Assembly: GCA_020353535.1 (NCBI GenBank)
Contig: CP070696.1
Span: 591,869-655,868 of the forward strand
Origin: Spirochaetaceae bacterium
Lineage (GTDB): Bacteria > Spirochaetota > Spirochaetia > SZUA-6 > DRHE01
DNA length: 64,000 nucleotides
Reading direction: 5' to 3'
Made by a program: the position numbers and the translations under genes
Shown: positions 8,218-16,266 of the stretch, piece by piece
How the letters are laid out: every line of letters starts with the position of its first letter
Position numbering within the stretch: position 1 is the stretch's first letter
The notes under the pieces: generated by a model
Database searches by the model: none
Told to the model about the DNA's origin: nothing
Seen by the model: only the letters and a program-made list of their open reading frames with translations

Positions 8218-9308
8218 TGCCTACGTCCCTCGTCGAGCATGCTCAGGTAGTTTTCAACAGGCATGTAGTTGGCTACCGTATTACCGGTGCCCAGGCAGTA
8301 TCCCTTCCCGCGGTCCCCGCCCGTACAGGCTTCCAGGGTCTCCCGAACCCGCCTGCGGATATCGGCCTCCGACGCCCGGCAGAGAAAATCCACGTCGATC
8401 CCGCCGATTATCGAGATCCGCTGCCCGTAGCGCCGGTAGGCTTCGTTGACCGGCAGGATCGTGTCTTCAAAGGAGTGTTTCCCGTCGATCCTCACTGTGT
8501 CGATCAGATCATCCATGATGGCATCGAGGTTGCCGCAGGAGTGAAGCAGGTAGGGCTTTCCATGCTCGTGAGCGATGCGGGCACATTCCCGGTGCCAGGG
8601 CAGGATCTGCTCCCGCAGGAACTCCGGGCTGGTCATAGTGGAGGAGCGGAATCCCAGATCGTCTGATCCCCACACCACGGACATACACTCGAAGTCACAG
8701 ATCAGGGCGGTGAAATCCGCGTAGAACCGTCCGATTTTTTCACAGATCGCCGCCACCAGATCCGGAGCGTCGAACAGGTTGTAGCACAGACGCTCGTAGC
8801 CCTGCAGGAAATTGACCATCTCGAAGATGTGGGCTGTCAGCTCGTAGCAGCCCATGCCCTCCGGAAGATTGCGCTCCATCCACTCCAGCGGGGCGAGGTC
8901 TATCTCCTCCACCTTCGGCCAGTGGTAGCCCTCGAAGTCGGTCCAGGTGCGGATCGCCGCATCGTGCTCCTCGATCCACTCCCGCCGGCCCCGGCTCTGG
9001 CTGCCGCCTGCGGTATCGGCGCTCTCCAGTGCGGGCAGATGAAAGATGTCCTTGTGCACGAAGCCGAGCCGGAAGGCGTCATAGCCCAAAAAGGCATGGA
9101 CCCGGATATCCCGCTGCAAAGAATAGAAGGGATCCGAGCGATTCAGATCGTGAGAAAGCCGGAAGCGTTTATCAACCGCCTCGATCATCTCCAGATCGAG
9201 GAACAACTCTAGGAAGTGAAGCCGCTTCGGTGCACGATCCCGGCACAGCACGGCCAGCAACTCTTCGACATCCGGTTTGATGGTTGTGGATAACAGATTC
9301 TGCGACAT
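8208..9308 (-). CDS. Uroporphyrinogen decarboxylase (UroD/MtaA-like) family protein
   Basis: This 366-residue cytosolic protein has the UroD TIM-barrel pattern: VVWGSDDLGF, PWHRECARIAHEHGKPYLLH with the SCGN turn, and IIGGIDVDFL near the end. Members beside sugar or aromatic catabolic genes are often corrinoid methyltransferases (MtaA/MtbA type) or uncharacterised; true HemE enzymes usually sit with other haem genes, which are absent here. The start is the ATG at 9308, preceded by AGGGGGGCG, not the upstream in-frame codon at 9362. It is the last gene of the operon, 54 bp after the FGGY kinase gene. A decarboxylase or demethylase role is equally possible. Confidence 0.8.
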   Translation of the reverse strand: MSQNLLSTTIKPDVEELLAVLCRDRAPKRLHFLELFLDLEMIEAVDKRFRLSHDLNRSDPFYSLQRDIRVHAFLGYDAFRLGFVHKDIFHLPALESADTAGGSQSRGRREWIEEHDAAIRTWTDFEGYHWPKVEEIDLAPLEWMERNLPEGMGCYELTAHIFEMVNFLQGYERLCYNLFDAPDLVAAICEKIGRFYADFTALICDFECMSVVWGSDDLGFRSSTMTSPEFLREQILPWHRECARIAHEHGKPYLLHSCGNLDAIMDDLIDTVRIDGKHSFEDTILPVNEAYRRYGQRISIIGGIDVDFLCRASEADIRRRVRETLEACTGGDRGKGYCLGTGNTVANYMPVENYLSMLDEGRRHRL

Positions 9309-9362
9309 ACTCGCCCCCCTACGTATTGAGGCCATCTTACAGGTGATCCGGGGGCGGGACAA

Positions 9363-10907
9363 CTAGGGCAGCGTCTGCAGGCGTACAAAGGGCTCCTTCA
9401 ACGCCTCGTACAGGGTTTTCCACTCGCGATAGTACGCATCGTAGATCTTAACCTGATCATTATCCGGGTTGACCGGAGCGTCGAAACTCAGCCAGTCGTT
9501 GATCACTTCGAAGTTCTCTACCGCACCCACCCCTTTGGCGGCCAGCAGGGCATCACCGTAGGGCGCCTCCCCACCGCCGCTCACACAGAGGATGGGGAAG
9601 CGGGTGATGTCGGCGAAGATCTGCTTCCAGAGAGACGACTTGGTAGCGCCGCCCACGAGTTTCAGGTCTTTGCTCAGGCCTACCCCAAGGGTCTCACTGA
9701 ATTCCACACAGATCCGCAGGGCGTAGGCCACCGCCTCCATGAAGGCCCGGAAGATGTGGCCCCGGGTGTGATAGAGGGTGAGTCCGAAAAGGGTGCCCCG
9801 GGCGTTGACATCCCAGATCGGAGCCCGCTCGCCCATGAAGTAGGGAAGCACGAGCAGCTTGTCCGAGCCCGGAGCGACCCGAGCCGCCTGCAGGCTGAGC
9901 ACGTCATAAGGATCCACGTCCACCATGCCTCCGAGAAGCTTCTCGGTCTGACCGAACTCGTCCCGAAACCATTTGACGATACCCCCAGCCGTGGTTACCC
10001 CGCCGAAGGCGTACACGGACTCCTTGGCATGGGTCACGTGGGGCATGTTCACCAGATTGGGGCTGCAGTTGCTGCCGTCGTGGATGACTCCGTAGGCCAT
10101 CGAGGTGCCTATCATGGCTACTTGGTCGCCGATGTTGATACCTCCCGCGCTCAAGGTGGCCACCACGCAGTCTACACCGCCGGGACAGACCGGGCAGCCT
10201 TCAGGAAGCCCGGTGAGCTCAGCTCCCTCCTTGCCGACCTTACCCACGACTTCCCAGGACTCGCTGAGCTTCTCCGGAAACAAGCTCCTGGGGATGTCCA
10301 TAGCTTTTAGCAGTTCGTCGGAAAAATCCCGCTTCCTCAGATCGAAGATGCCGGCGATGTTCCCTGCGGAACAGTAGTCAAGGGAGATAGACCCGGTGAG
10401 CCTGAAGATGCAGTAGCCGTAGGGGGTCATGAGCTGGTGGATACGCTTCCAGACTTCCGGCTCGTTGTTCTTGATCCAGAGGATCTTGTTGAATCCATGG
10501 TAGGAGTCGACGTAGTTGCCGGTGATCTCGAAGACCTTTTCCGTGCCGATGGTTTCCATTACCCAAGCCACCTCTTTGGTGGCCCGGCGGTCCATCCAGA
10601 TCAGGCAGGGCCGCAGGGGCTTACCCTCCCGATCGCAGGGAATGCCGGAGCCGCCGTACAAGCCGCTGATGCAGGCTCCCGCTACCTTGCCGGCCGGAAT
10701 GTTGGCTTTGATCAGCGCATTCTTGATGGTAGTGCACACCGCCTTGAACCAGACATCGGGCCATTGCTCCGCCCAGAGAGGTTGAGGAGTGAGCACGCCG
10801 TACTCCGCGTAGTCATTGGCCAGGATCCGCCCTTTCAAATCCACCACCACCGACTTGGTACCCAATGTCCCGATGTCGGTGCCTAAGAAATACACTTCTT
10901 TGGCCAT
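9363..10907 (-). CDS. FGGY-family carbohydrate kinase (xylulokinase-like)
   Basis: The 514-residue protein is full length. It opens with FLGTDIGTLGTKSVVVDL, the phosphate-1 loop of the sugar kinase/Hsp70 fold, and has the FGGY signatures around ISGLYGGSGIPCDREGKPL and the C-terminal KLVGGATKSSLWKQIFADI adenosine region. It phosphorylates a ketose, polyol or related sugar in the cytosol; xylulose, ribulose, fuculose and erythritol kinases share this pattern, so the substrate is open. GGGGAAAGG before the ATG supports the start. Its place between the lipoyl-domain and UroD-like genes suggests it prepares or removes the substrate or product of the E1 proteins. Confidence 0.88.
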   Translation of the reverse strand: MAKEVYFLGTDIGTLGTKSVVVDLKGRILANDYAEYGVLTPQPLWAEQWPDVWFKAVCTTIKNALIKANIPAGKVAGACISGLYGGSGIPCDREGKPLRPCLIWMDRRATKEVAWVMETIGTEKVFEITGNYVDSYHGFNKILWIKNNEPEVWKRIHQLMTPYGYCIFRLTGSISLDYCSAGNIAGIFDLRKRDFSDELLKAMDIPRSLFPEKLSESWEVVGKVGKEGAELTGLPEGCPVCPGGVDCVVATLSAGGINIGDQVAMIGTSMAYGVIHDGSNCSPNLVNMPHVTHAKESVYAFGGVTTAGGIVKWFRDEFGQTEKLLGGMVDVDPYDVLSLQAARVAPGSDKLLVLPYFMGERAPIWDVNARGTLFGLTLYHTRGHIFRAFMEAVAYALRICVEFSETLGVGLSKDLKLVGGATKSSLWKQIFADITRFPILCVSGGGEAPYGDALLAAKGVGAVENFEVINDWLSFDAPVNPDNDQVKIYDAYYREWKTLYEALKEPFVRLQTLP

Positions 10908-10926
10908 GAGCCTTTCCCCCTTCGAT

Positions 10927-11163
10927 TTATTTATCCAGATAGCCGATCACTGTCCCGGGCCTGACCACCTCGCCGGCATCCCTCACGATCCGTGTCAGCG
11001 TGCCCTCATCCGCAGCTTCGACGGACAGGGTGGCTTTGTCCGTCTCGACCTCCAGAAGAACTTCTCCGGGTTGAACCGAATCCCCGATCGATTTTATCCA
11101 CCTGGTGATGGTGATCTCTTCCTCAATGGTTTCCCCGAACTGGGGCATGACGATCTGTATCAT
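10927..11163 (-). CDS. Stand-alone lipoyl (biotinyl/lipoyl attachment) domain protein
   Basis: The whole 78-residue protein is one lipoyl domain. Lys43 in the hairpin motif ETDKATL is the predicted lipoylation site, and the N-terminus MIQIVMPQFGETIEEE matches E2 lipoyl domains. The peripheral-subunit-binding and acyltransferase parts of an E2 are absent, and the stop codon is genuine. It follows E1beta by 15 bp in the operon. It would serve as a mobile swinging arm that takes a hydroxyalkyl or acyl group from the E1 thiamine diphosphate, much as GcvH does for the glycine cleavage system. The acceptor of that group is not encoded nearby. Confidence 0.88.
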   Translation of the reverse strand: MIQIVMPQFGETIEEEITITRWIKSIGDSVQPGEVLLEVETDKATLSVEAADEGTLTRIVRDAGEVVRPGTVIGYLDK

Positions 11164-11178
11164 GATGGACCCTGTGTC

Positions 11179-12186
11179 CTACCCTTTGCAAACCATCCGG
11201 CGAATGCACTCCGTGATCCGCTCGGCGCTGGGAATAACATAGTTTTCCAGGCTGGTCGTGTAAGGGATTGGTGTCGGGGCCGTACCGAGGCGCCGATACA
11301 GTACCGGTACGCTGGAAGCTTCGGCGATGCCGGCGATCACTTCATTCCCCCAACCTCCCATTGGCTGGCACTCCTCCACTACCAGAAGACGCCGGGTCTT
11401 GCCTACAGACGCCCGGATCGACTCGATGTCCAGGGGGACCAGGGTGCGGGGATCGATGACCTCCACTTCGATCCCCTCTTTGTGCAGCTGCTCCGCCGCC
11501 TGCAGCGCTCTGTGCAGCATCAGCAGGTTGGCCACTATGGTCACATCCCGGCCCTCCCGCCGCATTTCGGCCTTACCGAAGGGTACGGTGTAGGGTTCTT
11601 CCGGTACCGGTCGGTTGAGGCTCTGCGGATGACCGTTTCTCCCTCCCCCAAAGGAGTAGAGGAGCTTGTGCTCATAGAACAGTACGGGATTCTGGTTTCG
11701 GATTGCTTCGATCAGCATACCCTTGGCATCGTAAGGAGTGGAGGGAGTGGCAATATACAAACCCGGCACGTTCATGAAGATGCTCTCGGTACATTGGGCG
11801 TGCTGGGCTCCCCTACGGTTGGCGCCTACGGGGAGCCGAAAGGTGATCGGTATGCTGACCTGACCGGCGGACATATAGCGCAGCTTGGCCGCCTCATTAA
11901 CGATCTGGTCCATGGCGCAGAAAACGAAATCCCCGAACTGGTACTCCACGATCGGACGCATGCCGCTCATGGCCGCGCCGATGGCCAGACCGGTGAAGGC
12001 AATTTCCGAAATGGGCGTATCCAGGATACGGGTTTCACCGAAACGGTCCATCAGACCACGGGATACCGAAAAACCGCCGCCGATACGCACATCCTCGCCG
12101 ATCAGAAAGACTCCCCGGTCCGCAGCCAGCTCCTGTTCCAAGGCTTCCCGGAGGGCTTCGACGATTCTCAAGGGTCTGTCAGCCAT
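11179..12186 (-). CDS. 2-oxoacid/acetoin dehydrogenase E1 component, beta subunit
   Basis: This 335-residue protein matches AcoB/PdhB along its length: LIGEDVRIGGGFSVSRGL, RILDTPISEIAFTGLAIGAA and ANRRGAQHAQCTESIF. It forms the alpha2-beta2 thiamine-diphosphate enzyme with the E1alpha gene upstream, whose stop it overlaps by 8 bp. The HAQCTE segment, where PDH has HSQ-type residues, is nearer acetoin/branched-chain E1beta proteins. The substrate cannot be fixed. The neighbours (FGGY kinase, glycosidases) suggest a sugar-derived 2-oxo or hydroxyketo compound. Confidence 0.9.
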   Translation of the reverse strand: MADRPLRIVEALREALEQELAADRGVFLIGEDVRIGGGFSVSRGLMDRFGETRILDTPISEIAFTGLAIGAAMSGMRPIVEYQFGDFVFCAMDQIVNEAAKLRYMSAGQVSIPITFRLPVGANRRGAQHAQCTESIFMNVPGLYIATPSTPYDAKGMLIEAIRNQNPVLFYEHKLLYSFGGGRNGHPQSLNRPVPEEPYTVPFGKAEMRREGRDVTIVANLLMLHRALQAAEQLHKEGIEVEVIDPRTLVPLDIESIRASVGKTRRLLVVEECQPMGGWGNEVIAGIAEASSVPVLYRRLGTAPTPIPYTTSLENYVIPSAERITECIRRMVCKG

Positions 12187-13165
12187 CCTGGTAAACGTCC
12201 TCCAGAGCTTTCAGCCCTTCGGGTTCCGGCGAACACAGGGCGAACTCCGCCGCCTCTTCGATCAGCTGCTCCTCCTCCGCCTCCAGGTCGCTGCACCCCT
12301 TTTCATCCAGACAACCCCGATCCAGAATCATTTTGCGGCAAAGGATCAACGGATCCCGCTTTTTCCAGGCCTGGACCTCCTGCTCGTCCCGGTAGGTGGC
12401 CGGATCGGTGCGGGAATGACCGCTGTGACGGTAGGTCTTGCACTCAATGAACGAAGGGCCTTCCCCACGGCGGGCTCGCTCCACCGCCGCGGAAACTGCC
12501 TGATAGACAACCTCAACGTCATTTCCGTCTACCGCAGTTGCGGGCATTCCGTACATTTTCGCCTTCTCCGACAGCTCTGCGACCAGGGTGGCGCTGTGAA
12601 TGCGGGTGCTCACCGCATAGAGGTTGTTTTCGCAGACATAGACTACAGGTAGCTTCCACAGGGCAGCGAGATTCATGGCCTCGTGAAAAGCCCCGATGTT
12701 GGTAGCCCCATCCCCGAAGAATCCCATCGCCACCGAGTCCGATTCGCCCTGCTTGAAGGCGAAGGCAATTCCCGCGGCCACCGGGATCCCCGCACCCACG
12801 ATCGGCAGGCTCGGCATGATCCCGGCTTTGGGATCGGCCAAGTGCATGGAACCGCCCTTGCCGCGGCAACAGCCGCCCTCCCGGCCCAGGATCTCGGCCA
12901 GCAGCCTCTTCGGGTCCATGCCTTTGGCCAGAGCCTGTCCGTGGGGCCGATGGGTGAGCATCACCCGGTCAGTGGCACGCAAACAGCCCGTTGCCCCCAC
13001 GGCCACCGCCTCCTGTCCCGTGGACAGATGAATCGTCCCGGGAACCAGGCCCTTTAAAAAAAGCTGAGTCACCTTGCTCTCGAAAGCCCGAATCCGCACC
13101 ATCCTACGATACAACTCGATCAGCAGGGATTTCGATAGCTTGTTGTTCTGCATCGTCCGCTTCAT
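12179..13165 (-). CDS. 2-oxoacid/acetoin dehydrogenase E1 component, alpha subunit
   Basis: The 328-residue protein carries the thiamine-diphosphate motif, starting GDGATNIGAFHEAMN and ending about 30 residues on at ENN. It also has the E1alpha signatures GTIHLSTGQEAVAVG and GKGGSMHLAD, and the loop TYRHSGHSRTDP. PDH-type E1alpha serine phosphorylation is not relevant in bacteria. I prefer the ATG at 13165 to the GTG at 13186, because the latter lies inside the preceding cyclase gene and a GAGGGA sequence fits the later start. With E1beta it decarboxylates or cleaves a substrate and loads the product on lipoate. Confidence 0.9.
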   Translation of the reverse strand: MKRTMQNNKLSKSLLIELYRRMVRIRAFESKVTQLFLKGLVPGTIHLSTGQEAVAVGATGCLRATDRVMLTHRPHGQALAKGMDPKRLLAEILGREGGCCRGKGGSMHLADPKAGIMPSLPIVGAGIPVAAGIAFAFKQGESDSVAMGFFGDGATNIGAFHEAMNLAALWKLPVVYVCENNLYAVSTRIHSATLVAELSEKAKMYGMPATAVDGNDVEVVYQAVSAAVERARRGEGPSFIECKTYRHSGHSRTDPATYRDEQEVQAWKKRDPLILCRKMILDRGCLDEKGCSDLEAEEEQLIEEAAEFALCSPEPEGLKALEDVYQDG

Positions 13166-13173
13166 CGATTCCC

Positions 13174-13917
13174 TCAGCTCTCCCACATGGTCTCCGTTCC
13201 CAGAAAAATCTCGGCCAGCCGTCTTCCCATATCGATCGGCTCCACGGCGATTGGTCGGATCCAGCAGGCATCCAGCCCTTCGATAGGCAGGGGCAGGGCA
13301 AAGAAAAAAACACGCTCTTCCTTCAACAGGTCCAGGTTGTTCATGTCCTCGATGACCAGGACACCGTCACCAAGAAGCCTGCGGTGGTTCACCTCATGAT
13401 TGTCCACAGCTCTGTTCTCGAAACCGGAGCAGTCGATCCCCAACGCCTTGATGCCCCGCTGGATCAGCCAGTCCACGGCCTCGGTTTCCAGATAGGGCCT
13501 CCTGTACTTCGCGGTGAGGTAGTGGCGGCTCAAGCCGGTACGGATCAGCAGAATATCCCCATTCTCGATGTGGGCTCCCCGTTCGATCATCTCCTTCTTG
13601 GTAATCGGCTGGTCGGCGCCTTTGTCGGAGAAATCCACCACCGCCGCCGGGCCGACCAGGGCTCGCGGATCCAGATCGGCGATCCGTGCGCCGTCCTCGA
13701 AGGCGTGGTACGGCGCCTCCACGTGAGTGCCCACGTGGGTGCAGGCTTGAACCTCCGTCATGATGTACCACTCCTCCTCCGGGATTCGGTACTCCGGAAG
13801 GTACTCCTGGACGGAACGGGAGCTTACCTCCAGTCCGAAGCGCTGCCTGCCGGGAGTCAGTCGGTGGGACAGATCGATGACCCGAGTTTTTACCGCTCTA
13901 CTTCTTTGGTCTTTCAC
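13174..13917 (-). CDS. Cyclase/kynurenine formamidase-like metal-dependent hydrolase
   Basis: This 247-residue protein belongs to the cyclase family (kynurenine formamidase, isatin hydrolase, actinobacterial polyketide cyclases). The metal motif reads THVGTHVEAPYH, so the usual Asp of HxGTHxDxPxH is Glu here. A second conserved stretch, ALGIDCSGFEN, with NHRRLL nearby, completes the site. It starts with GTG at 13917 inside the end of the SorC regulator gene (20-bp overlap). The reaction may be amide, lactone or ring hydrolysis, possibly feeding the E1 proteins encoded just downstream. No substrate can be assigned. Confidence 0.8.
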   Translation of the reverse strand: MKDQRSRAVKTRVIDLSHRLTPGRQRFGLEVSSRSVQEYLPEYRIPEEEWYIMTEVQACTHVGTHVEAPYHAFEDGARIADLDPRALVGPAAVVDFSDKGADQPITKKEMIERGAHIENGDILLIRTGLSRHYLTAKYRRPYLETEAVDWLIQRGIKALGIDCSGFENRAVDNHEVNHRRLLGDGVLVIEDMNNLDLLKEERVFFFALPLPIEGLDACWIRPIAVEPIDMGRRLAEIFLGTETMWES

Positions 13918-14872
13918 TTCCGTCAGCTCCCAGGATTTGTAGCACTCCTTCCGCCGTCTCGGTGTCTGTAACCAGTACCTTCGGAATACCGGCCCTGCAG
14001 GCGGCGATGATCCCGGCCACTTTATCCCTGCCCGCCGCTACAGCGCATACTTTTGGTATCTTTGCCAGTTGAGCGAGCCGTATACCGAGGATCCGTCTGG
14101 CAAGCGCAGCATCGCACTCTTCGCCTTGGTCGTTGAAAAAATGACCGCAGATATCCCCGACGCAGCCGCTTTCGGACAGCAGCGTCACTTCCTTCTCCTT
14201 GAGGAAGCCGCACTGCATCAACGGATTGTCCGCGGTTACGGTACCGACACCGACCACGGATATTTCCAGCTCCTCGAAGCGCTCTACCACATCGGCTACG
14301 ATCCGGTTCGTCATAAGCTGCAGGAGCTCCTTCTCACTGGGAAAAATCGCCGGGCCGTGGATGACGTGGCAGGTCCCTCCCAGCCGGGAAGCTGCGTTGC
14401 GGGCGATGACATCCGCCTGTATGTCAATCTCCGTGGGGCTGACCCCGCCCATCAACTGAACCACCTCCACACCATCGGCGGTCTTTTTTAAGAATGGGAT
14501 GATCTGCGCTACGGACCGCCCCCCGGAAAAGCCGATCCGCGACTTGAACTTCAGCTGCCCGGCTATCCACTGGGCCGCGGCAAAGCCGAGCTCCTTGCGC
14601 ACGACTTCCGGCCTCAGGGATGAGGGAACGATTATGGCCTTCTTGATTCCAAGCGCCTTCTCCAACTGCCTGGCCAATGTATCCGCATCCCGGCTGTAAT
14701 CCTCCGGAGGCTGAACCGTGAACTTCACGATGCCCAGCTCGCGAGCCTTTTGCAGCAGCCGGGTCAGGGTGGCCGGGGACACTCCGAGATCCTGCGCTAC
14801 CTCCCGCTGGCTCAATCCCATCTCGTAGCAGAGCCGGGCCGCTTCGAATATCTGCAACGTCTTTCGATCCAT
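13898..14872 (-). CDS. SorC/DeoR-family sugar-responsive transcriptional regulator
   Basis: The 324-residue protein begins with a helix-turn-helix (about 5-45; MGLSQREVAQDLGVSPATLT) followed by a SorC sugar-phosphate-binding domain. Typical SorC segments are RIGFSGGRSVAQIIPFL and VVGVGTV, and the C-terminal GIPKVLVTDTETAEGVL. SorC proteins bind phosphorylated sugars and can activate or repress. It lies inside the long operon, 5 bp after the GH4 gene, and likely controls the promoter near 23000. The ATG at 14872 opens the HTH domain; the in-frame extension upstream is low-complexity shadow sequence over the GH4 gene. Confidence 0.88.
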   Translation of the reverse strand: MDRKTLQIFEAARLCYEMGLSQREVAQDLGVSPATLTRLLQKARELGIVKFTVQPPEDYSRDADTLARQLEKALGIKKAIIVPSSLRPEVVRKELGFAAAQWIAGQLKFKSRIGFSGGRSVAQIIPFLKKTADGVEVVQLMGGVSPTEIDIQADVIARNAASRLGGTCHVIHGPAIFPSEKELLQLMTNRIVADVVERFEELEISVVGVGTVTADNPLMQCGFLKEKEVTLLSESGCVGDICGHFFNDQGEECDAALARRILGIRLAQLAKIPKVCAVAAGRDKVAGIIAACRAGIPKVLVTDTETAEGVLQILGADGSERPKK

Positions 14873-14877
14873 AATCT

Positions 14878-16266
14878 TTAACGAAGCTCGGGCAGCACTT
14901 CTGCCTCCACCTTGAGCATGGTCTCCATCATCGCCCTTGCCCTGGGGTAGCTGTCTACGATCGGATCGATGAGCAGGGCCTGCAGCAGAAGATTCTTGGA
15001 TTTCTGCCGGTAGGCCTCCACCAGCAGCTTCATGATGGAGATCTGCAGCTGACACATACCGGCAAGGGCTTCCGGCAGAGGTCCAACCGCAATCGCGTGC
15101 ACCCCGTCGGCGTCTACCATCACGGGTACCTCCACGATGGCGTCTTCGGGCAGATTGGCCACGGCTAATCCCTGGTTTACGACGTTGCCGGCCAACTCCC
15201 GACGCTTACGATCCAGCTCGATGTCGCAGATGATGGGTATAGCCAGCTCCTGGGAGGGATGAGTCAGATCGGTCTTATAGAAGACGTCCGGTGTGGTGAT
15301 GGGAATCTTGCCGGCAAGAAAATCGTCGATCCGTTTCACCAAATCCATAGACCAGAGCTCGTAGCTGGGCATAGTCCGTCGTCCCTCGAGAATATACTCC
15401 AAGTCCGTACCGGTCGAGCCGAGGCGCTGGGATACCTTGCCGATCCCCCACTCCACGATCTTGGGTCCGGCCAGCTCATGAGCAAAGCCCAGGTACTCCC
15501 CCGGATGACTTGGCGCCGGGTAGGTGATCAGCCCGTAGGTATGGTACAGCAGGGCTGTGAAGCCGTTGATATCCCACTCATACTTGTCCACCACTTTATC
15601 GAGCGCCGGGTATAGATCCTTTCCCGTCGCTTTCTCCCGAATCTGTAAGGCCCAATGGAAATGATTGATTCCCCCGACAGTGATCTCGATCTCCTCCGCC
15701 GGTCTGCCCAAGGCTTCGGCAATGCGGTTGTGGGTATGGATGGGTCCGTGGCAGAGGCCCACCACCTTGACTTTGGTGAGCTTACTCACTCCCATGCAGA
15801 CCCTGCTCTCGGGATTGCTGAAGTTTATCAACAGGGCATCCGGACAGAGTGACTCCATATCTTGGGCGATGGGGATCATCTGGTTCAAGCTGCGCAGGGT
15901 GTGGAAAGCCGCCCCGGGTCCCGCCCCTTCACCAAAGGTCTGGCGGAACCCGTACGAACAGGGGATATAGAAGTCCTTCTGCCAGTAGTCCCATCGCCGT
16001 ACAGCCACGGAGGTAATCACGTAGTCTGCTCCTTTGAGCATTTTTTTCCTGTCCGGGCTGGATTCGACGGCAAATGGTACGTTGTAGTGCTCCTTCAGCT
16101 TCTCCGCCAGACGATGCATCCGTGTGAGCGCTGATTCGTCAAGATCCACCAGGGCGACGGTAACGTCGAACTGCCGCAGCTCCTCGGTGGCCATGATATC
16201 GGCAACCGTTCCCTGGCCGAATCCGGCGCTGCCTGCTCCGATCAACACAATTTTCAAGCTTTTCAT
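14878..16266 (-). CDS. GH4 family 6-phospho-/alpha-glycosidase (NAD- and metal-dependent)
   Basis: At 462 residues it fits GH4 alpha-glucosidases/alpha-galactosidases (AglA, MelA). The N-terminal Rossmann motif is IVLIGAGSAGFGQG. The Mn2+-binding Cys is in VGLCHGPIH and the metal His in GGINHFHW. GH4 enzymes oxidise C3 of the sugar with NAD+, so cleavage is by elimination and is insensitive to anomeric form. It is cytosolic. Its ATG overlaps the GH1 stop in an ATGA arrangement, so the two glycosidases are translationally coupled and probably attack the same imported glycoside. GH4 includes both phospho- and non-phospho-specific members; no PTS genes are nearby, which favours the latter. Confidence 0.9.
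   Translation of the reverse strand: MKSLKIVLIGAGSAGFGQGTVADIMATEELRQFDVTVALVDLDESALTRMHRLAEKLKEHYNVPFAVESSPDRKKMLKGADYVITSVAVRRWDYWQKDFYIPCSYGFRQTFGEGAGPGAAFHTLRSLNQMIPIAQDMESLCPDALLINFSNPESRVCMGVSKLTKVKVVGLCHGPIHTHNRIAEALGRPAEEIEITVGGINHFHWALQIREKATGKDLYPALDKVVDKYEWDINGFTALLYHTYGLITYPAPSHPGEYLGFAHELAGPKIVEWGIGKVSQRLGSTGTDLEYILEGRRTMPSYELWSMDLVKRIDDFLAGKIPITTPDVFYKTDLTHPSQELAIPIICDIELDRKRRELAGNVVNQGLAVANLPEDAIVEVPVMVDADGVHAIAVGPLPEALAGMCQLQISIMKLLVEAYRQKSKNLLLQALLIDPIVDSYPRARAMMETMLKVEAEVLPELR

Noticed and set aside
10816..12450. 544-residue plus-strand open frame over the E1 and lipoyl genes
   Set aside because: It is antisense to well-supported E1beta and lipoyl genes, lacks motifs and is rich in His/Gly/Pro runs typical of shadow frames.
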